64,000 nt of DNA from Janthinobacterium agaricidamnosum NBRC 102515 = DSM 9628 (GTDB lineage: Bacteria > Pseudomonadota > Gammaproteobacteria > Burkholderiales > Burkholderiaceae_D). How positions within the stretch are numbered: position 1 is the first letter of the stretch; every line of letters begins with the position of its first letter. Positions 50,568 through 59,349 of this stretch are shown here, piece after piece. The notes under the pieces are model-generated. The model ran no database searches and was not told the origin of the DNA. It saw only the letters and a list, made by a program, of their open reading frames with translations. Where the stretch lies: contig NZ_HG322949.1 of the NCBI RefSeq assembly GCF_000723165.1, positions 3,513,101-3,577,100 on the forward strand. Reading direction: 5' to 3'. Both the position numbers and the translations under genes were made by a program.

Positions 50568-51034
50568 ATTCCCAAACGCATCACGATGGCGTCCTCACGT
50601 TGCTGGTTGGCTGCCGGATAATATCCCCTGCGCCGCCCGATTTTCTGAAAACCGTAACGCTGGTAAATGTCGAGCGCCCGTAGATTCGACGGCCGCACTT
50701 CCAGCAACACCGACACCATGCCCAAGCCGCGCGCGCAGGCCACCGACTGGTTCAGTAAAAAGCGTCCCAGCCCCTGCCCTTGCATATCGGCATCGACCGC
50801 GACATTCAGCAAATGCGCCTCATCGACGATCGGCATCAAAAAGAAATACCCGAGCAGCCTGGCATCGGGGCCGCGCACGATCCAGCATTGATAGCCACTG
50901 GCCAGCGAATCGAGAAAATTGCCACGGGTCCAGGGATGCGGATAAACGCGCTCTTCCAGCGCCACCACATCGTCCACATCGCTCTCGGTCATCGGCTGGT
51001 AATCCAGCCGGGACACATCCCATTGCCGCGTCAT
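50564..51034 (-). CDS. rimI: Ribosomal protein S18-alanine N-acetyltransferase RimI
   Basis: 156 residues, standard. GNAT motifs: DVDDVVALEERVYPHPWTRG at the start (RimI-typical PHPWT), HLLNVAVDADMQGQGLGRFLLN (acetyl-CoA loop Q-G-Q-G-x-G), VLLEVRPSNLRALDIYQRYGF, and RRGYYPAANQQREDAIVM at the end. It acetylates the N-terminal Ala of S18. Overlaps tsaB by 4 bp on one side and udg by 4 bp on the other, so it belongs to a tightly coupled operon tsaB-rimI-udg. Confidence 0.96.
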   Translation of the reverse strand: MTRQWDVSRLDYQPMTESDVDDVVALEERVYPHPWTRGNFLDSLASGYQCWIVRGPDARLLGYFFLMPIVDEAHLLNVAVDADMQGQGLGRFLLNQSVACARGLGMVSVLLEVRPSNLRALDIYQRYGFQKIGRRRGYYPAANQQREDAIVMRLGI

Positions 51035-51744
51035 GCCGCGGCCTCCGTGGCGGCCTTCGCGATTTGCATGTCGCGCCGCTCGGCGCTGGTGTAGGCGATC
51101 TTGTTGCGCAGATACAGCGGCTGCGCGTCGGCGGCCGCGACAAATTTTCCTTCGGCAAACGCAATGCGCGCCAGCTGGCCGACCTGCACCGCGTGCGGCA
51201 TGATATCGGCCAGCGCGCCGGCGGCGAAATCCTGTCCCGCGAATTCGGCCTCATAAGCGGAAAAACCGTTGCCGCAAGCGGTGACGGCGCCGCACGGCCG
51301 CACCGCCCCGGGCGCGCACAAGGCCGGCGCGGACACCGTCGTCAATCCATCGTCATAACGGTATTGCGCCCAATACACTTCGCCCATGCGCGCGTCGAGC
51401 ACCGCCAATATATCCTTCCCGGAGCCTTGCCGATGGCAAGCCAATGCCATCGCATCGAGCGTGACCACCGGCACCACCGGCAAACTGGCGCCGAACGCCA
51501 GGCCCTGGGCAATGCCGCAAGCGGTGCGCACGCCGGTGAAGGAACCGGGGCCGGAACCGTAGGCGATCGCATCGCAGTCGGACAAGGCGATGCCGGCTTC
51601 GGCCAGCAAACTTTGCACCATCGGCAAGATCGATTGCGAATGGGTGCGTACGCCGGACGAATCGCGGCTGATGACTATCTCGCCGCGCAACAAGGCGCAA
51701 GAGGCGAGTTCGGAAGAGGTTTCAATGGCAAGAATGGTAGACAT
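51031..51744 (-). CDS. tsaB: tRNA threonylcarbamoyladenosine synthesis protein TsaB
   Basis: 237 residues. ASKHA fold start ILAIETSSELASCALLRGE, then YGSGPGSFTGVRTACGIAQGLAF, the TsaB signature (GPGSFTGxRxxxxxAxGLA). TsaB helps TsaD/TsaE make the t6A37 base of ANN-decoding tRNAs and is inactive alone. First gene of the operon; coupled to rimI by a 4-bp overlap. Divergent from dapC, about 150 bp apart. Confidence 0.96.
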   Translation of the reverse strand: MSTILAIETSSELASCALLRGEIVISRDSSGVRTHSQSILPMVQSLLAEAGIALSDCDAIAYGSGPGSFTGVRTACGIAQGLAFGASLPVVPVVTLDAMALACHRQGSGKDILAVLDARMGEVYWAQYRYDDGLTTVSAPALCAPGAVRPCGAVTACGNGFSAYEAEFAGQDFAAGALADIMPHAVQVGQLARIAFAEGKFVAAADAQPLYLRNKIAYTSAERRDMQIAKAATEAAA

Positions 51745-51897
51745 CCCGTATTTTAACCCGCCCGGCGGCGGCTGGACATCATCCAGGCAGCATGATCACT
51801 GCCGCAATCCACTATTGCACTCCAACAACGCTATAATGTCAGCCCGAACTTCGTCTTCTTTTGTCTGTCTTCTCTATCGCTTCAGGCGGCCACCCAC

Positions 51898-53112
51898 GTG
51901 AATCCACATCTCGACAAACTGCAACCTTATCCATTTGAAAAGCTGCGTCAATTATTTGCCGGCGTGACGGTCAATCCTGACTATGCCCCGATCAGCCTGG
52001 GCATGGGCGAACCGAAACATCCGACACCTTCCTTCATCCAGCAAGCGCTGGTCGACCATATCGGCGGACTGGCCAGCTATCCGACCACCATCGGTTCGGA
52101 GGCCCTGCGCGGCGCCATCGCCGGCTGGCTGGAACGGCGCTACGGCATCCCGGCACTGAATCCGGCCACCCAGATCCTGCCGGTGAACGGTTCGCGCGAA
52201 GCGTTGTTCGCACTGGCGCAAACCGTCATCGACCCGGCCGCCAGGTCGCTGGTGATCAGCCCGAACCCGTTTTACCAGATTTATGAGGGCGCGGCCTACC
52301 TGGCCGGCGCCGAGCCGTATTTCGTCAATTCCGATCCGAGCCGCAACTTCGGCTGCGATTACGACAGCGTGCCGGCCGACGTCTGGCAGCGCGTCAAATT
52401 GCTGTTCCTGTGCTCGCCGGGCAACCCGACCGGCGCCACGTTGACGCTGACCGACTGGGAACATTTGTTCGCACTGTCCGAGCGCTACGATTTCGTGATC
52501 GCCGCCGACGAATGTTATTCCGAGATTTACCATGGCGACCATGCCCCGCTGGGTGCGCTGGAAGCGGCCCACACGCTGGGCCTGTCCAGCGTCGAGCGGC
52601 CGTATGCGCGGCTGGTGGTGTTTTCCAGCCTGTCGAAACGCTCCAACGTGCCGGGCATGCGCTCCGGCTTCGTGGCCGGCGACGCTGAAATATTGAAGAA
52701 ATTCCTGTTGTACCGTACCTATCACGGCGGCGCCATGAGCCCCGCCGTGCAAATGGCCTCTATCGCGGCCTGGAACGACGAAACCCACGTCGAACAAAAC
52801 CGTAGCCAATACCGCGCCAAGTTCGCCGCCATCACGCCGCTGCTGCAACAAGTGATGCAAGTCGAATTGCCCGACGCCGGCTTTTACCTGTGGGCCGACG
52901 TCAGCCGGACCGGCTTGTCCGACACCGAGTTCGCGCAACGCCTGTACGCCGAATATAATGTCACCGTCTTGCCAGGCAGCTACCTGGCGCGCGACGCGCA
53001 CGGCATCAACCCGGGCCGCAACCGCATCCGCATGGCGCTGGTCGCCGAAGCGGCGGAAGGCCTGGAAGCCGCGCAGCGCATCGTCCGATTCTGCAAAACC
53101 CTCAACCAATAA
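51898..53112 (+). CDS. dapC: N-succinyldiaminopimelate aminotransferase
   Basis: 404 residues starting with GTG 51898 (MNPHLDKLQPYPFEKLRQLF). Fold-type I PLP enzyme: LGMGEPKHPTPSFIQQAL at the start, VNGSREALFALAQ, SPNPFYQIYEGAAYLAGA, LFLCSPGNPTGATL, and the PLP-lysine region FSSLSKRSNVPGMRSGFVAG. It converts N-succinyl-2-amino-6-ketopimelate to N-succinyl-LL-diaminopimelate in the lysine/peptidoglycan pathway. Directly followed by dapD (12-bp gap). The 4th step enzyme dapE lies 5 kb downstream, separated by pilU and a LysR module. Confidence 0.95.
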   Translation: MNPHLDKLQPYPFEKLRQLFAGVTVNPDYAPISLGMGEPKHPTPSFIQQALVDHIGGLASYPTTIGSEALRGAIAGWLERRYGIPALNPATQILPVNGSREALFALAQTVIDPAARSLVISPNPFYQIYEGAAYLAGAEPYFVNSDPSRNFGCDYDSVPADVWQRVKLLFLCSPGNPTGATLTLTDWEHLFALSERYDFVIAADECYSEIYHGDHAPLGALEAAHTLGLSSVERPYARLVVFSSLSKRSNVPGMRSGFVAGDAEILKKFLLYRTYHGGAMSPAVQMASIAAWNDETHVEQNRSQYRAKFAAITPLLQQVMQVELPDAGFYLWADVSRTGLSDTEFAQRLYAEYNVTVLPGSYLARDAHGINPGRNRIRMALVAEAAEGLEAAQRIVRFCKTLNQ

Positions 53113-53124
53113 GAGCACACCATC

Positions 53125-53952
53125 ATGACGCAACAACTTCAGCAAATCATCGACCAGGCCTGGGAAAACCGCGCCGACATCAACCCGGCCAACGGCAGCG
53201 CCGAATTGCGCGACGCCGTGGCCCACGTCATTAACGGCCTCGACAACGGCAGCATCCGCGTTGCCGAAAAGACCGGCGCCGACTGGGTGGTCAACCAGTG
53301 GGTCAAGAAAGCCGTGTTGCTGTCTTTCCGCCTGGAAAACAATAGCGTGATGACGTCCGACGGCACCATGCAGTTCTACGACAAGGTCCCGACCAAGTTC
53401 GCCAACTACAGCGCCGACGACTTCGCCAAGGGCGGTTTCCGCGTGGTGCCGCCGGCCGTGGCGCGCCGCGGCAGCTTCATCGCCAGGAACGTGGTGCTGA
53501 TGCCGTCCTACGTCAACATCGGCGCCTACGTCGATGAAGGCGCGATGGTCGATACCTGGGCCACCGTCGGTTCCTGCGCCCAGATCGGCAAGAACGTCCA
53601 CCTGTCCGGCGGCGTCGGCATCGGCGGCGTGCTGGAGCCGATGCAGGCCAATCCGACCATCATCGAAGACAATTGCTTCATCGGCGCCCGTTCGGAAATC
53701 GTCGAAGGCGTCATCGTCGAAGAAAACTCGGTCATCTCGATGGGCGTGTACATCGGCCAATCGACCAAGATCTACGACCGCGCCACCGGCGAAGTGAGCT
53801 ACGGCCGCGTGCCAGCCGGCTCGGTCGTGGTATCGGGCAACCTGCCATCGGAAGACGGCAGCTACAGCCTGTACTGCGCCGTCATCGTCAAGCGCGTGGA
53901 CGCCAAGACCCGCGCCAAGACCGGCATCAACGAACTGTTGCGCGGCATCTAA
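53125..53952 (+). CDS. dapD: Tetrahydrodipicolinate N-succinyltransferase
   Basis: 275 residues. The left-handed beta-helix with hexapeptide repeats is clear ([60 protein letters not shown]), with the N-terminal domain ([20 protein letters not shown]) and the closing [13 protein letters not shown]. It transfers succinate from succinyl-CoA to tetrahydrodipicolinate. Operon with dapC. Complete and of typical length. Confidence 0.97.
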   Translation: MTQQLQQIIDQAWENRADINPANGSAELRDAVAHVINGLDNGSIRVAEKTGADWVVNQWVKKAVLLSFRLENNSVMTSDGTMQFYDKVPTKFANYSADDFAKGGFRVVPPAVARRGSFIARNVVLMPSYVNIGAYVDEGAMVDTWATVGSCAQIGKNVHLSGGVGIGGVLEPMQANPTIIEDNCFIGARSEIVEGVIVEENSVISMGVYIGQSTKIYDRATGEVSYGRVPAGSVVVSGNLPSEDGSYSLYCAVIVKRVDAKTRAKTGINELLRGI

Positions 53953-54021
53953 GCAGATAGCGTAACGTGAACTGGCCGGAACAACTCCGGCTAGTTGACC
54001 ATCACGACAAAGGAAATTCAG

Positions 54022-55155
54022 ATGGCAATGGACCGCTTGTTCCAGCTCATGCAAGAGAAAAACGCGTCGGACATGTTTTTCGCGGTCAACTCTCCAGTCC
54101 ATCTGAAAATCAACGGCACGCTGATGCCCGTCAATCAGCAAGCCCTGACCACCGAAAACATCCACGCGCTGCTGTCCGAAGTCTGCCTGCCGGCCGAACT
54201 GGCCGAGCTGGAACGCGAAAACGAGCTGAACCTGGGTATTTCAGTCCCGGCGCTGGGCCGTTTCCGGCTCTCCGCCTTCCGTCAGCGCGGCAGTATTTCC
54301 GCCGTATTCCGCTACGTGCCGGTCAACATTCCGCCGCTGTCGCAACTGGGCTTGCCGCCGGTATTGGCCGAGCTGATCATGGAAAAGCGCGGCTTGATGC
54401 TGATCGTCGGCGCCACCGGTTCCGGCAAATCGACCACCATCGCGGCAATGCTGGATCATCGTAATGAATTGCGCTCAGGCCACATCCTGACGCTGGAAGA
54501 CCCGATCGAATACCTGTTCAAGAACAAGCGTTCGATCGTCAACCAGCGCGAAATCGGCAGCGATGCGCGCGATTTCCATACCGCGCTGCGCAATTCGATG
54601 CGCCAGGCACCCGATTGCATCCTGATCGGCGAAATCCGCGACAAGGAAACCATGGCGGCGGCGCTGGCCTACGCCCAATCGGGCCACCTGGTGCTGGCGA
54701 CCTTGCATGCCAACAATAGCTACAATGCCTTGAACCGCATCATCGGTTTTTACCCGCTGGAAAACCGCAGCGCCCTGCTGCAAGATTTATCGTCGACCGT
54801 CAAAGCCATCGTGTCGCAACGGCTGGTGCCGTCGCTGCAAGCGGGCGGGCGCACGGCGGCGGTCGAAATCATGGTCAATACGCGCCATATCGCCGACTTG
54901 ATCGAGCAAGGCGATATCGGCCAGATCAAGGAAGCGATCGAAAAAAGCATGTCACCCGGTTCGCAATCGTTCGAACTGGCGCTGCTGCAACTGTTCCGCG
55001 ATGGCAAAATCAGCCAGGAAGAAGCGCTGGCCAACGCCGATTCGGCGTCCAACCTGATGTGGCTGCTGAACAATGGACCGGACGGCAAGAAGGCCGAGGC
55101 CGACACCCAGCCGGCGCCGGCTGCCCCGTTCACGTCATTTACGCTCGATACCTGA
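54022..55155 (+). CDS. pilU: Type IV pilus retraction ATPase, PilU-type
   Basis: 377 residues from ATG 54022, chosen because AAAGGA stands 7 nt upstream (a longer frame from 53995 lacks a site). PilT/PilU ATPase: N-terminal PAS-like helical domain, then LMLIVGATGSGKSTTIAAML (Walker A), LEDPIEYLF, RQAPDCILIGEIRDKETMAAAL (Walker B/Asp box) and GHLVLATLHANNSYNALNR (His box). The longer C-terminus (beyond ~345) and the LPPVLAELIMEKRGLML style place it with PilU rather than PilT. Accessory to pilus retraction. Its last 21 bp overlap the convergent LysR gene. Confidence 0.9.
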   Translation: MAMDRLFQLMQEKNASDMFFAVNSPVHLKINGTLMPVNQQALTTENIHALLSEVCLPAELAELERENELNLGISVPALGRFRLSAFRQRGSISAVFRYVPVNIPPLSQLGLPPVLAELIMEKRGLMLIVGATGSGKSTTIAAMLDHRNELRSGHILTLEDPIEYLFKNKRSIVNQREIGSDARDFHTALRNSMRQAPDCILIGEIRDKETMAAALAYAQSGHLVLATLHANNSYNALNRIIGFYPLENRSALLQDLSSTVKAIVSQRLVPSLQAGGRTAAVEIMVNTRHIADLIEQGDIGQIKEAIEKSMSPGSQSFELALLQLFRDGKISQEEALANADSASNLMWLLNNGPDGKKAEADTQPAPAAPFTSFTLDT

Positions 55156-56010
55156 TTCCGCGGCGCTGGCCAGCAGGGTTGCACGGAAGATCCCGACCAG
55201 CGGGCGCAGGTTGACCTTGTGCCACGCGGCCCACATCTGGGTCCGGTAAGTGAACCACGGTAACTCGCGCAACACCACCCCGGCCGGCGCATGACGGCGC
55301 AGGCTGCTCTGTATCATCGCGATGCCCAGCCCGGCCGCCACCAGACCCAGCGTCGAAAACTGTTCGGCGCAAGCGCTGACAAACACGTTATGCCTCAGCT
55401 TGGTTTCCTTGTGTCCCATGGCGATCCATTCCTGGTCGCGCAGATCCGCTTCCGTCAATTGCGCACATGTCGCCAGCGGATGGTTTTCTGGCAGCGCCAG
55501 CAACATTTGATCGCTGAGCACCAGCGCGCACTCCAGGTCGGGGTCGTCCGGCGCCGGCGGTTCGCATACCAGCGCAATGTCCAGGCTACGCTGGCGCAAG
55601 CCTTCCAGTTGCTCGGCAGAATCCATGTTGTACAGCGCGATATGCACGGTCGGCCGGCTCACCCGCAAGGCGCGCAAGCCGTTCGGCAGCAAACCGGAAT
55701 ACATGGCATTCTCTATATGGCCGATGCACAAGCCGCCCTCATCGCCCTTGCCCAGCCGTTTGGCCATCGCCTCCAGCCGGCTCGCATGGGTCAGGAAGGC
55801 CCGCGTTTCGGCCAGGAAGATGTGGCCATCGCTGGTCAGCCGGATGCGCTGCTGGCTACGCTCGAACAAGGTCAGCCCCAGCCGTTCTTCCAGTTGCGCA
55901 ATCTGTCGGCTCAGCGGCGATTGCGAGATATGCAGCCGCTCGGCGGCGCGTCCAACGTGCTCTTCTTCGGCGACGGCGACGAAATAATGTAATTGACGTA
56001 GCTCCAGCAT
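55135..56010 (-). CDS. LysR-family regulator of the aldo-keto reductase module
   Basis: 291 residues from ATG 56010 (MLELRQLHYFVAVAEEEHVG), with GTGGGG ahead; the frame upstream starts with TTG and is not conserved. HTH at ~18-55 (GRAAERLHISQSPLSRQIAQLEERLG). The effector-binding domain starts at ~90. The final region overlaps pilU on the opposite strand (21 bp). Divergent from the AKR gene at 56115 with two nested palindromes in between, so it very probably controls that gene. Confidence 0.9.
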   Translation of the reverse strand: MLELRQLHYFVAVAEEEHVGRAAERLHISQSPLSRQIAQLEERLGLTLFERSQQRIRLTSDGHIFLAETRAFLTHASRLEAMAKRLGKGDEGGLCIGHIENAMYSGLLPNGLRALRVSRPTVHIALYNMDSAEQLEGLRQRSLDIALVCEPPAPDDPDLECALVLSDQMLLALPENHPLATCAQLTEADLRDQEWIAMGHKETKLRHNVFVSACAEQFSTLGLVAAGLGIAMIQSSLRRHAPAGVVLRELPWFTYRTQMWAAWHKVNLRPLVGIFRATLLASAAESGIERK

Positions 56011-56028
56011 ATCAGACCCCACAGGACT

Positions 56029-56066
56029 CAAGTTAAGCCAATTATGTCTTAGACAGGCTTAACTTG
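56029..56066. promoter_or_regulatory. Nested palindromes, likely LysR operator of AKR module
   Basis: Outer inverted repeat CAAGTTAAGCC (56029-56039) / GGCTTAACTTG (56056-56066), perfect over 11 bp with a 16-bp spacer. Inside it is a second perfect palindrome TGTCTTAGACA (56045-56055). Position between the divergent starts fits LysR recognition and activation sites. Confidence 0.85.
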
Positions 56067-56114
56067 GCAAGCTACACTGCTCTCACTTACTCGCAACTCA
56101 CTCAAGGACACACC

Positions 56115-57140
56115 ATGAGCATCAAAGACAAACTGACCGGCAAACTGGGTTTCGGCACTGCGCCACTGGGCAATATGTTCCGCAACATTCCTGAACCAGA
56201 AGCCATGGCGACGGTCGACGCGGCCTGGCAACACGGCATCCGTTATTTCGACACCGCACCGTTCTACGGCGCCGGCCTGGCGGAAATCCGCCTGGGCCAG
56301 GCATTGGCCAGGCACCAGCGCGACGATTACGTGCTGAGCACCAAGGTCGGCCGCGTCATCCTCGACCAGCTGGAAGATCCGGCCAGCCGCGACCTGGGTG
56401 AAAAAGGCGGCCTGTTCGAATTCGGCCGCCCGAACAAGATGATCAACGATTACAGCGCCGACGCCACGCTGCGCTCGATCGAAGACAGCCTGAAACGTTT
56501 AAAAACCGACCGCCTCGACATCGTCTGGGTACATGACATCGCGCAAGATTTTTATGGCGACGACTGGCTGGCGCAATTCGATATCGCCCGCAAAGGCGCG
56601 TTCCGCGTATTGACACGCTTGCGCGAAGAAGGCGTCATCAAGGCCTGGGGCCTGGGCGTGAACCGGGTCGAACCGTGCGAATTGACGCTGGACCTGAGCG
56701 AAGCGCAACCGGACGGCTTTTTGCTGGCCGGCCGCTACACCCTGCTCGACCATGAACGCGCCTTGCAGCGCCTGCTGCCGGAAGCGGCCAGGCAACATGT
56801 CGATATCGTCGTCGGCGGTCCGTACAGCTCGGGCATCCTGGCCGGCGGCACGCATTTCGAATACCAGAAGGCACAGCCGGACATCATCGCCAAGGTCGAA
56901 CAGATCAAGGCGATCGCCCAGCGCCATGGCGTCGGCATCAAGGCTGCCGCGCTGCAATTCTCGCTGGCCAACCCGGCCGTCGCGGCCGTGATTCCAGGCG
57001 CCAGCCGCCCGGACCGCATCGCCGAAGACCAGGCCGCGCTGAACGCGATTATTCCAGCCGCATTCTGGGACGAGATGCGCGCCCAGCAACTGGTGGCGCC
57101 GAACGCGCCGCTGCCGTCCAGCACGCAACAGGGCCAATAA
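56115..57140 (+). CDS. Aldo/keto reductase (pyridoxal/L-fucose dehydrogenase-like)
   Basis: 341 residues from ATG 56115, behind CAAGGAC. The AKR catalytic tetrad is present: Asp46 (RYFDTAPF), Tyr51 (YGAGLAE), Lys77 (LSTKVGR), His140 (VWVHDI). A barrel core then NADP-binding C-terminal half (VVGGPYSSGILAGG; VAAVIPGASRPDRIAEDQAAL). Closest by pattern to the D-threo-aldose/L-fucose/pyridoxal dehydrogenase group; the substrate is unknown. Likely operon with the SRPBCC gene (13-bp gap), and regulated by the divergent LysR through the palindromes upstream. Confidence 0.9.
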   Translation: MSIKDKLTGKLGFGTAPLGNMFRNIPEPEAMATVDAAWQHGIRYFDTAPFYGAGLAEIRLGQALARHQRDDYVLSTKVGRVILDQLEDPASRDLGEKGGLFEFGRPNKMINDYSADATLRSIEDSLKRLKTDRLDIVWVHDIAQDFYGDDWLAQFDIARKGAFRVLTRLREEGVIKAWGLGVNRVEPCELTLDLSEAQPDGFLLAGRYTLLDHERALQRLLPEAARQHVDIVVGGPYSSGILAGGTHFEYQKAQPDIIAKVEQIKAIAQRHGVGIKAAALQFSLANPAVAAVIPGASRPDRIAEDQAALNAIIPAAFWDEMRAQQLVAPNAPLPSSTQQGQ

Positions 57141-57153
57141 AAGGAGCGACAAG

Positions 57154-57570
57154 ATGGCGCACACCACGGTATCGCTGGAAATCCCGGCCACGCCCGAGCG
57201 CGTATGGCAATTGATCGGCGGCTTCAATTCGCTGCCGGACTGGCTGCCCTATATTCCCAGCAGCGTGCCAAGCGAAGGCGGCCGGGTACGCTCGCTGCAA
57301 ACGCCAGGCGGCGAGGTCATCGTCGAGCGGCTGGAAGCGTTCGACCAGCCTGGCCGCAGCTACACCTATTCGATTGTGCAGGCGCCGTTTCCGGTGACCG
57401 GCTATCAATCGACGATCAAGGTCGGCGCCGGCGGCACCCCAGCCAGCGCGCTGGTGACCTGGTCGGGCAGCTTTATACCGCTCCATGTCAGCGACGATGA
57501 AGCGGTCCAACTGTTTCATGGCATCTACACCGATGGCCTGGCAGCCCTGAAACAGGCTTTCAGCTGCTGA
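57154..57570 (+). CDS. SRPBCC (START-like) small-ligand protein
   Basis: 138 residues with AAAGGAG before the ATG. SRPBCC/Bet v1-like fold: HTTVSLEIPATPERVWQLIG (first strand plus helix), FNSLPDWLPYIPSSVPSEGG, VIVERLEAFDQPGRSYTYSI, TWSGSFIPLHVSDDEAVQLF and a long C-terminal helix. Such proteins bind or process hydrophobic small molecules (polyketide cyclase/dehydrase type). Function inferred only from fold; may act with the AKR upstream. A strong terminator follows. Confidence 0.87.
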   Translation: MAHTTVSLEIPATPERVWQLIGGFNSLPDWLPYIPSSVPSEGGRVRSLQTPGGEVIVERLEAFDQPGRSYTYSIVQAPFPVTGYQSTIKVGAGGTPASALVTWSGSFIPLHVSDDEAVQLFHGIYTDGLAALKQAFSC

Positions 57571-57594
57571 TTGCCGTACTGATAACATCCAGTA

Positions 57595-57631
57595 CCCGCC
57601 CGCATCATCGATGCCGGCGGGTTTTCTTTTT
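57595..57631 (+). terminator. Rho-independent terminator after AKR-SRPBCC operon
   Basis: Stem CCCGCC/GGCGGG continued by GCATC/GATGC with one internal mismatch and a three-base loop (57595-57621), followed by TTTTCTTTTT. It lies 25 bp after the SRPBCC stop and closes the module before the ArsC-like gene. Confidence 0.92.
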
Positions 57632-57743
57632 AGCAGCCATCCCATGGTATGCTATCGCGCTTGCGCAACTTTTCCGCGTAACATTTTTCGCCTGACACGT
57701 CACAGCGCGCAGACTCCCACCCACCCCGTTGCAGATTTTTACT

Positions 57744-58097
57744 ATGACCATCACCCTCTACGGCATCCCTAACTGCGATACCGTCAAAAAAGCCCGCGTC
57801 TGGCTGGCAGAGCAACAACAAGAATTCACTTTCCACGATTTCAAGAAGCAGGGTTTGACGCGAGAAATCGTTGCGGAGTGGCAAAAACACCTGCAGTGGG
57901 ATGTGCTGGTCAACAAGAAGGGCACCACCTGGCGCGGTTTGCCGGATGAGCGCAAGGCGGCCGTGGTCGATGCCGGCAGCGCGCTGCAAGTGATGCTGGA
58001 ATTTCCATCGGTGATCAAGCGCCCGGTGCTGCACAAAGACGATCAATTCAGCGTCGGTTTTTCCGATGCGCAATATCGCGCCCTCTTTTCCCTTTGA
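57744..58097 (+). CDS. ArsC-family (Spx/YffB-like) protein
   Basis: 117 residues from ATG 57744 (MTITLYGIPNCDTVKKARVW). Thioredoxin-like ArsC/Spx fold with the single N-terminal Cys10 in GIPNCDT, then FHDFKKQGLTREIVAEW, GTTWRGLPDERK, and a late SVIKRPVLHKDDQFSVGFSD. This is the YffB type, a glutathione- or thiol-linked protein of unclear physiological function, commonly beside dapE as here (33-bp gap). Confidence 0.9.
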   Translation: MTITLYGIPNCDTVKKARVWLAEQQQEFTFHDFKKQGLTREIVAEWQKHLQWDVLVNKKGTTWRGLPDERKAAVVDAGSALQVMLEFPSVIKRPVLHKDDQFSVGFSDAQYRALFSL

Positions 58098-58130
58098 TCC
58101 CCGTCACCCTCCAAGCCGCGTTCCACGACC

Positions 58131-59264
58131 ATGACAACTTCCAAAACCCTTGCGCTGACAGAAAAACTGATCGCCCTGTCTTCTGTCACCCCTGACGACA
58201 AGGGTTGCCAACAACACTTGATCGACTTGCTGACGCCGCTGGGCTTCGTCTGCGAAACCATGATTTCCAACGGCGTCACCAACCTGTGGGCGCGCAAAGG
58301 CGCCAGCGCGCCGCTGCTGGTGTTCGCCGGCCATACCGACGTGGTGCCGACCGGCCCGGTCGAGCAATGGCGCTCGCAACCGTTCACGCCGACCCACCGC
58401 GACGGCAAGCTGTACGGCCGCGGCGCCGCCGACATGAAAACCTCGATCGCGGCGATGGTCGTCGCTTGCGAGGAATTCATCGCCGCCCATCCGGACCATG
58501 CCGGCTCGGTCGGCTTCCTGATCACCAGCGATGAAGAAGGCCCGGCCACCGATGGCACGGTCATCGTCTGCAATCAACTGCGCGAACGCGGCGTACACAT
58601 CGACTATTGCATCGTCGGCGAACCGACGTCCAGCGGTACGCTGGGCGACATGATCAAGAACGGCCGCCGCGGTTCGCTGTCCGGCCATTTGGTCATCAAG
58701 GGCGTCCAGGGCCATATCGCCTACCCGCAACTGGCGAAGAATCCGATCCACGTGGCCGCGCCCGCGCTGGCCGAACTGGTGGCCGAGCAATGGGATGAGG
58801 GCAATGAGTATTACTTGCCGACGTCGTGGCAAATGTCGAACATCCATGCCGGCACCGGCGCGAATAACGTGATTCCGGGCAGCATGGCCATCGATTTCAA
58901 TTTCCGCTTTTCGACCGCCAGCACGCATCAAGAGTTGCAGCGCCGCGTGCAGGCGATCCTCGACAAGCATGACCTGGAATACGAGCTGAAGTGGACCTTG
59001 AGCGGCTTGCCGTTCCTGACGCCGCGCGGCGCCTTGAGCGATGCGCTGTCGCAAGCGATCCACGCCGAAACGGGCGTGGAAACCGAATTATCGACTACCG
59101 GCGGGACCTCGGATGGCCGTTTCATCGCGCAGATCTGCCCGCAAGTGATAGAATTCGGGCCGCCCAATGCCAGTATCCACAAGATCGACGAGCACATCGA
59201 ATTGCGTTTTATCGATCCGCTGAAGAATATTTATCGGCGTACGCTGGAAAATTTGCTGCGCTGA
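58131..59264 (+). CDS. dapE: Succinyl-diaminopimelate desuccinylase
   Basis: 377 residues. Di-zinc M20 peptidase fold: [14 protein letters not shown] (His and Asp ligands), [40 protein letters not shown] (catalytic Glu-Glu), [30 protein letters not shown] and [16 protein letters not shown] near the end. It removes succinate from N-succinyl-LL-diaminopimelate for lysine and peptidoglycan synthesis. Complete; follows the ArsC-like gene closely and precedes prmB. Confidence 0.97.
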   Translation: MTTSKTLALTEKLIALSSVTPDDKGCQQHLIDLLTPLGFVCETMISNGVTNLWARKGASAPLLVFAGHTDVVPTGPVEQWRSQPFTPTHRDGKLYGRGAADMKTSIAAMVVACEEFIAAHPDHAGSVGFLITSDEEGPATDGTVIVCNQLRERGVHIDYCIVGEPTSSGTLGDMIKNGRRGSLSGHLVIKGVQGHIAYPQLAKNPIHVAAPALAELVAEQWDEGNEYYLPTSWQMSNIHAGTGANNVIPGSMAIDFNFRFSTASTHQELQRRVQAILDKHDLEYELKWTLSGLPFLTPRGALSDALSQAIHAETGVETELSTTGGTSDGRFIAQICPQVIEFGPPNASIHKIDEHIELRFIDPLKNIYRRTLENLLR

Positions 59265-59349
59265 CGCTAATACAGGCAATCAAGAAACAATCAGAACCAC
59301 CGGGGTCCGCGCGTCGCGGATCCGGATACCGCTTTTTCGAGAACACATC

